DNA from: Hyphomicrobiales bacterium
GTDB lineage: Bacteria > Pseudomonadota > Alphaproteobacteria > Rhizobiales > Xanthobacteraceae
Assembly: GCA_023266695.1 (NCBI GenBank)
Contig: JAHFPO010000099.1
Location: forward strand, 1 to 8,884
Direction of reading: 5' to 3'
Length of the DNA: 8,884 nucleotides
This document shows, piece by piece, positions 5,938 to 8,884 of this stretch (position 1 is the first letter of the stretch; each line of letters opens with the position of its first letter). The notes under the pieces were generated by a model that saw nothing but the letters and a program-made list of their open reading frames with translations, ran no database searches and was not told the origin of the DNA. The position numbers and the translations under genes were made by a program.

Positions 5938-7068
5938 TCACCGCACGCCGTAGCGCTCGAACAGTTCGGCGATGTCCGGGCGGATCGCCTTGGCGGCGGC
6001 GATGTCGGCATCGCCGGCCTTGTCGCCCTTCTTCAATTTCGCCACGCCGCGGCCATAGAGCGAGCCAGCGAGCTTCGGATCAAGCCGGAGCGCCGCTTCG
6101 TAATCGGCGATGGCGCGGTCGAACTGGCCGAGTTTGAAATAAATCATGCCGCGGCTGTCGTAGGTATTGGCCTCGTAGGGCAGCAAGCGCATGGATTCGT
6201 TGCAATCCGCGAGCGCCTCCTGCAATTGCCCCGCGAGCGCCCGCCCCCAGCAGCGGCTGTTCCATGCGCGCGCGTCGCTGGGCCGAAGCTTGATCGCCTT
6301 GTCGAGGTCGACGATGCCGCGGCCGTAGTCGCCCTTGAAATTGTAGGCGACCGCGCGGTTGACGAGGGCGACGACATTGTCGGGCTCGATCCGGAGCGCG
6401 GCGCTGTAGTCCTCGATCACGCGGTCGGTTTCGCCTTTGCTCCAATAGGCGTAGGCGCGGTTGTTGAAAACGGCGGCGTTGTCGGGATCGATGCCGATCG
6501 CCTGGCTGTATTCGGCGATCGCCCGGTCGTAATCGCGGGCGCGGGCCGCTTCGTCGCCGCGTTCGCGGTATTCGCGCGCGACCTGCATCCGGACCTCCGG
6601 CGTCATCGGAAGCGACAATTCCGCATCGGAATTTCCCCAGCCGGATAGAATGCCGCTGCGAACCACGATCACGGCGGCGAGGGCGAGGACGGCCAATAAG
6701 ATCGCCCCCGCCGCCGCGAACCAGACCCAGCGCGGGAACGGCCTGCGCCGGTATCTTCTCGGCGGCAATTCGGCCAAGGAGCGCCCGGGAACGCGCTCGG
6801 CGGGCGCGGAGGGACGCCGCGGCCAGCGCGCCTGCGCCGTCTCCAACATGGAATATTCCACTTCCACCTCGTGGATCGCCTCTTCCAGCGCGCGCTGCTC
6901 GCGCACGATGTCGATCAATTCCCACGGCGGATCGACGCGGCGGGCGTGCTCGATCAGCAATTGGCGCGCGCGGTCGTAGACGAGGCGCCGGGTTGCGACG
7001 GTATTGGGATCGAGCTCCGCCACCGCGTGCGCCAGCGTCAGATAATAGTCGGTTGAATCCTTATCCAT
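5938..7068 (-). CDS. Single-pass membrane protein with periplasmic TPR domain (paralogue A)
   Basis: Unnamed; clearly a tandem paralogue of the next gene. The 376-residue product starts with a cytoplasmic module: DYYLTLAHAVAELDPNT (7-23), YDRARQLL (31-38) and EQRALEEAI (57-65). A short basic stretch (PPRRYRRRPFPR, 102-113) precedes one transmembrane helix (about 114-136), predicting N-in and a periplasmic C-terminus. Six TPR-like repeats follow (about 163-366): YDRAIAEYSQAIGIDPDNAA, then TDRVIEDYSAALRIEPDN, and so on. Repeat four has AWNSRCWGRAL and ADCNES with Cys about 273 and 289; the C-terminus is ELFERYGVR. Start is uncertain: ATG 7068 (MDKDSTDYY) aligns with paralogue B, while ATG 7110 and TTG 7143 are also open. 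A TATGAT at 7111-7106 could be a -10 box, which would favour 7068, but no -35 is evident. It follows amiC on the same strand within about 100 bp. Role unknown; a periplasmic protein-binding scaffold is the reasonable guess. Confidence 0.85.
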   Translation of the reverse strand: MDKDSTDYYLTLAHAVAELDPNTVATRRLVYDRARQLLIEHARRVDPPWELIDIVREQRALEEAIHEVEVEYSMLETAQARWPRRPSAPAERVPGRSLAELPPRRYRRRPFPRWVWFAAAGAILLAVLALAAVIVVRSGILSGWGNSDAELSLPMTPEVRMQVAREYRERGDEAARARDYDRAIAEYSQAIGIDPDNAAVFNNRAYAYWSKGETDRVIEDYSAALRIEPDNVVALVNRAVAYNFKGDYGRGIVDLDKAIKLRPSDARAWNSRCWGRALAGQLQEALADCNESMRLLPYEANTYDSRGMIYFKLGQFDRAIADYEAALRLDPKLAGSLYGRGVAKLKKGDKAGDADIAAAKAIRPDIAELFERYGVR

Positions 7069-7145
7069 CGGAGCGAGCGATCCGGCGCCTTGGGCATCCG
7101 TCTCGATCATAGAAGCAGAACGGGTTTTAGGAGAGCGGAACAAAC

Positions 7146-7184
7146 GCCGGCCGCAACGGGCGCGATCTATCGGTTGCCGCCGGC
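7146..7184 (-). terminator. Imperfect hairpin overlapping the amiC stop codon, possible terminator or attenuator
   Basis: GCCGGCCGCAAC (7146-7157) can pair with GTTGCCGCCGGC (7173-7184) over 12 bp with one mismatch. The 15-base loop contains the amiC TAG stop. On the minus strand the stem is followed by GTTTGTTCC, a broken T-run. It could end part of the amiC transcripts before the TPR pair; since the upstream arm is coding and ribosomes would mask it, any effect may depend on translation. Confidence 0.35.
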
Positions 7185-8447
7185 GGCGACCCGGGTCGCG
7201 AAGAAGCTCTGCACCGCCCCCGTCATGGCGTCGGCGACCTGGTCGCGCCAGGCCTCGGAGGCGAGCATTTTCACGTCCTCGGGGTTCGAGAGAAATCCGA
7301 GCTCCAGCAGCACCGAGGGCACGTCCGGCGCCTTCAGCACGATGAAGCCGGCGGACCGCAGCGTATCCCGGTTGAGCAGCGCCGCGGACTTGATCTCGGC
7401 GGCGAGGGTGCGGGCGAACTGGCCGGAGAAATTCTTGGTCTCGCGGTGAGTGAGATCGTAGAGGATGCCGACCACGTCGTCGTTCTGCCCGGAGAGGTCG
7501 ATGCCGGCGATGAGGTCGGCCTTGTTCTCCTTCTCGGCGAGCCTCGCGGCCTCCTTGTCGGAGGCCTTGTTGGAGACCGTGTAGATGCTCGCCCCGCGCG
7601 CCTCGCCTTCGTTGCGCGAGATCGAATCGGCGTGGATGGAGATCATCAGCGCCGCCTGGTTCGAGCGGGCGACGCGCACGCGTTCGGCGAGCGGAACGAA
7701 GGTGTCGTCCGAGCGCGTCAGCACCACGCGAAAGCGTCCGGTATGCTCGAGCTTCTCGCGCAGCCGCAGCGCCACCGCGAGCGCGATCGCTTTCTCTTCC
7801 TCGCCCGAGGGCGCGATCGCGCCGCTATCGAGGCCGCCGTGGCCGGGGTCGATGACGATGACCGGCAGCCCGTCGCTGGCGGCGGGGGTCTCGCGATCGG
7901 TCTTGCGCGCGGACGGGGCTGGCGACGCGATGCTCTCGGTCCGCTTCTCGATCGCGGCGTTCTTGATGAAGGCTTCGCGATCGGTCTTCACCAGGTCGAC
8001 GACGAGCCGGGCCGGCTGGTCCTCGAGCCCCTCGAGCACGAATGCCTTGTCGATCGCGACCGGGCCGGTGGCGTCGAGCACGATGCGCGCCCGGCCGGGC
8101 GCGAACAGGCCATAGCGATAGGCGGAGACGAGTCCCTGCCCCTTTCTCCCGGCGGCAGCGGGCAGATCGAAGGCGACTTCGGGGAGATCGACGATGACGC
8201 GGTAGGGATCGATCAGGGTGAAGGCGGCCAGCTCCACTTTGCGGTTGAGATCGAGGATGAAGCGGGTGCGCTGGTCGTCGCCGGCGAGGCGGGCATCGAG
8301 GGCGACGAGGCGGTCCTCGATCAGCGCCTTGGCGCCCGGCGTCACGGCGGCGGTATAAGAGCGGCGGTCGGGTTTGTTCCCGGCCGAGCTCGATGCGGCG
8401 GCGAGCGCGGCGAAGACGAGGGCGAGGGAAATGCGAACAAAACGCAT
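7167..8447 (-). CDS. amiC: Periplasmic zinc N-acetylmuramoyl-L-alanine amidase (Amidase_3 with AMIN domain)
   Basis: The enzyme cuts the bond between N-acetylmuramic acid and L-alanine in peptidoglycan and in related bacteria helps separate daughter cells. The 426-residue product has a signal peptide (1-22: MRFVRI, hydrophobic core, ASSSAG). An AMIN domain (about 60-155) is of the type that targets such amidases to the septum or envelope. An Ala/Pro-rich spacer (about 170-193) leads to Amidase_3 (196-418). Zinc and catalytic residues are visible: DPGHGG (His203), EEEKA (Glu218), SIHAD (His272) and LLELGF (Glu382). The insert at about 296-340 (KEAARLAEKENKA...THRETKNF) corresponds to the autoinhibitory helix region of AmiB/AmiC-type enzymes, which LytM/EnvC-type activators displace. 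ATG 8447 gives a compact signal peptide; ATG 8501 adds 18 residues and is also possible, and neither has a clear ribosome site. It is separated from its usual neighbour mrcA by four genes. The symbol follows family usage. Confidence 0.93.
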   Translation of the reverse strand: MRFVRISLALVFAALAAASSSAGNKPDRRSYTAAVTPGAKALIEDRLVALDARLAGDDQRTRFILDLNRKVELAAFTLIDPYRVIVDLPEVAFDLPAAAGRKGQGLVSAYRYGLFAPGRARIVLDATGPVAIDKAFVLEGLEDQPARLVVDLVKTDREAFIKNAAIEKRTESIASPAPSARKTDRETPAASDGLPVIVIDPGHGGLDSGAIAPSGEEEKAIALAVALRLREKLEHTGRFRVVLTRSDDTFVPLAERVRVARSNQAALMISIHADSISRNEGEARGASIYTVSNKASDKEAARLAEKENKADLIAGIDLSGQNDDVVGILYDLTHRETKNFSGQFARTLAAEIKSAALLNRDTLRSAGFIVLKAPDVPSVLLELGFLSNPEDVKMLASEAWRDQVADAMTGAVQSFFATRVAAGGNR

Positions 8448-8465
8448 GAGCGGCCCGGTGATGCG

Positions 8466-8480
8466 GGGGGACTTTCCCCC
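8466..8480 (-). other. Tight hairpin just upstream of the amiC start
   Basis: GGGGGA (8466-8471) and TCCCCC (8475-8480) form a 6-bp stem with a 3-base loop. On the amiC strand it reads GGGGGAAAGTCCCCC and ends 18 nt before ATG 8447. If 8447 is the start, the hairpin lies in the mRNA leader and could affect initiation. If 8501 is used, it is coding (GGKSP). Structure is seen; function is a guess. Confidence 0.3.
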
Positions 8481-8565
8481 GATACCCGAATAGCGGGCCA
8501 TAGTTAACCGGCTATTGCCGAGGCCCTCGGTGCGGCCACGCGTTCGTTATTTATTCCCGTTTTCC

Positions 8566-8594
8566 TTGCCAAGCCCGCGCATCGGGCATAGATA
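8566..8594 (+). promoter_or_regulatory. Candidate plus-strand promoter for a gene beyond the right edge
   Basis: TTGCCA (8566-8571, five of six to TTGACA) and TAGATA (8589-8594, three of six to TATAAT) are 17 bases apart. The spacer contains the small palindrome GCCCG-CGCAT-CGGGC (8573-8587), a possible operator. TTGGCA on the opposite strand (8572-8567) overlaps the same bases, so a divergent amiC -35 could share the site, though its -10 is poor. Transcription would begin near 8601 and run off the right edge. Confidence 0.45.
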
Positions 8595-8884
8595 AAGCAA
8601 GTCACGTATTGGTGCCCCCTGACTCGCCCCGGCGAGCCCCCGAGCGCCCGCTGCGACCGGCATCCTCGAAGAAGCCGCGACGCGCGCCTCCCGCCGAGAG
8701 CGGGCGTGATTGAGGGACGGAGTTGCTTGTTCGTCCCGGAACAGGTTGAGGCATATGGGCGAGCTCATTTTCCCGGCTGCACTGGCACCGACAATTGACC
8801 GGTTCTTGGCCGTAGAAATGATCCGCCCGCGCGGCCACCGTCCCCTACCCGGCTACGCCGCCCCATTCCCATCCATGCACTCCA
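8595..8884 (+). other. Gene-poor right end, probably a long structured 5' leader (rne suspected downstream)
   Basis: No protein I recognise is encoded here. If the promoter at 8566-8594 is real, this is at least 280 nt of untranslated RNA. Possible pairings are CTCGC/GCGAG (8623-8627 with 8632-8636), CGCCCGCT/AGCGGGCG (8645-8652 with 8699-8706) and a clean hairpin GGGACG/CGTCCC (8714-8719 with 8732-8737). In related genomes the gene next to this amidase is often rne (RNase E), whose long leader is used for autoregulation in E. coli; that identity is inferred from gene order only. A plus-strand frame from ATG 8755 stays open to the edge, preceded by GAGG three bases upstream, but its product (MGELIFPAALAPTIDRF...) is unfamiliar and does not resemble the start of RNase E. 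Confidence 0.4.
8714..8737 (+). other. Hairpin in the right-edge leader
   Basis: GGGACG (8714-8719) pairs perfectly with CGTCCC (8732-8737) around a 12-base loop GAGTTGCTTGTT. It lies inside the presumed plus-strand leader and directly upstream of GGAACAGGTTGAGG. No T-run follows, so it is not a terminator; an RNA regulatory or stability element is possible. Confidence 0.35.

Noticed and set aside
6080..6925. Minus-strand frame (281 codons) inside the first TPR gene
   Set aside because: Alternative-frame, Arg/Gly/Ala-rich reading of the TPR-coding DNA; the TPR frame has clear repeat periodicity.
7446..8507. Plus-strand reading frame (353 codons) opposite amiC
   Set aside because: It mirrors the amidase codons, gives low-complexity Gly/Asp/Glu/Arg-rich protein and shows no recognisable motif.

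Overview
The window is GC-rich, densely coded chromosomal DNA that looks alphaproteobacterial and most likely Rhizobiales (Bradyrhizobium/Xanthobacteraceae type). The evidence is the PBP1a and AmiC sequences, the amidase - PBP1a - RF2 gene order, a CCCTCTCC-type dispersed palindrome, and TPR proteins of a style I know from that group. The assignment rests on protein character and gene order, not on a search.

Most genes are on the minus strand, so transcription runs from the right edge to the left. From right to left: (i) about 8502-8884 has no recognisable gene. It holds a good plus-strand promoter candidate and hairpins, and probably is the long leader of a gene beyond the right edge; in related genomes rne (RNase E) often lies next to this amidase. 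(ii) amiC, a secreted zinc N-acetylmuramoyl-L-alanine amidase (7167-8447). (iii) Two tandem paralogous genes for single-pass membrane proteins with periplasmic TPR domains (5938-7068 and 4496-5866). (iv) A small MAPEG-family membrane protein (3961-4359). (v) On the plus strand, a secreted CHRD-domain protein (3453-3884), which converges on the MAPEG gene across a shared hairpin and has a possible EcfG-type stress promoter. (vi) mrcA/ponA, a bifunctional class A penicillin-binding protein (649-3132). (vii) A 153-bp nested palindromic repeat (484-636). (viii) The 5' part of prfB, release factor 2 (1-421, cut by the left edge), with a complete programmed +1 frameshift site.

The backbone amiC - mrcA - prfB is the usual order in this group. 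It pairs peptidoglycan cleavage (AmiC) with peptidoglycan synthesis (PBP1a). The TPR pair, MAPEG and CHRD genes sit between amiC and mrcA, so they look like lineage-specific insertions in an otherwise conserved locus. Whether the TPR proteins act with the wall enzymes is inference from position and topology.

I do not see a defence system, CRISPR array, prophage, transposase, tRNA or rRNA. The points most worth a second look are the TPR pair (with an in-frame repeat expansion in one linker), the RF2 recoding site, the palindromic element, the possible EcfG promoter and the divergent leader at the right edge.
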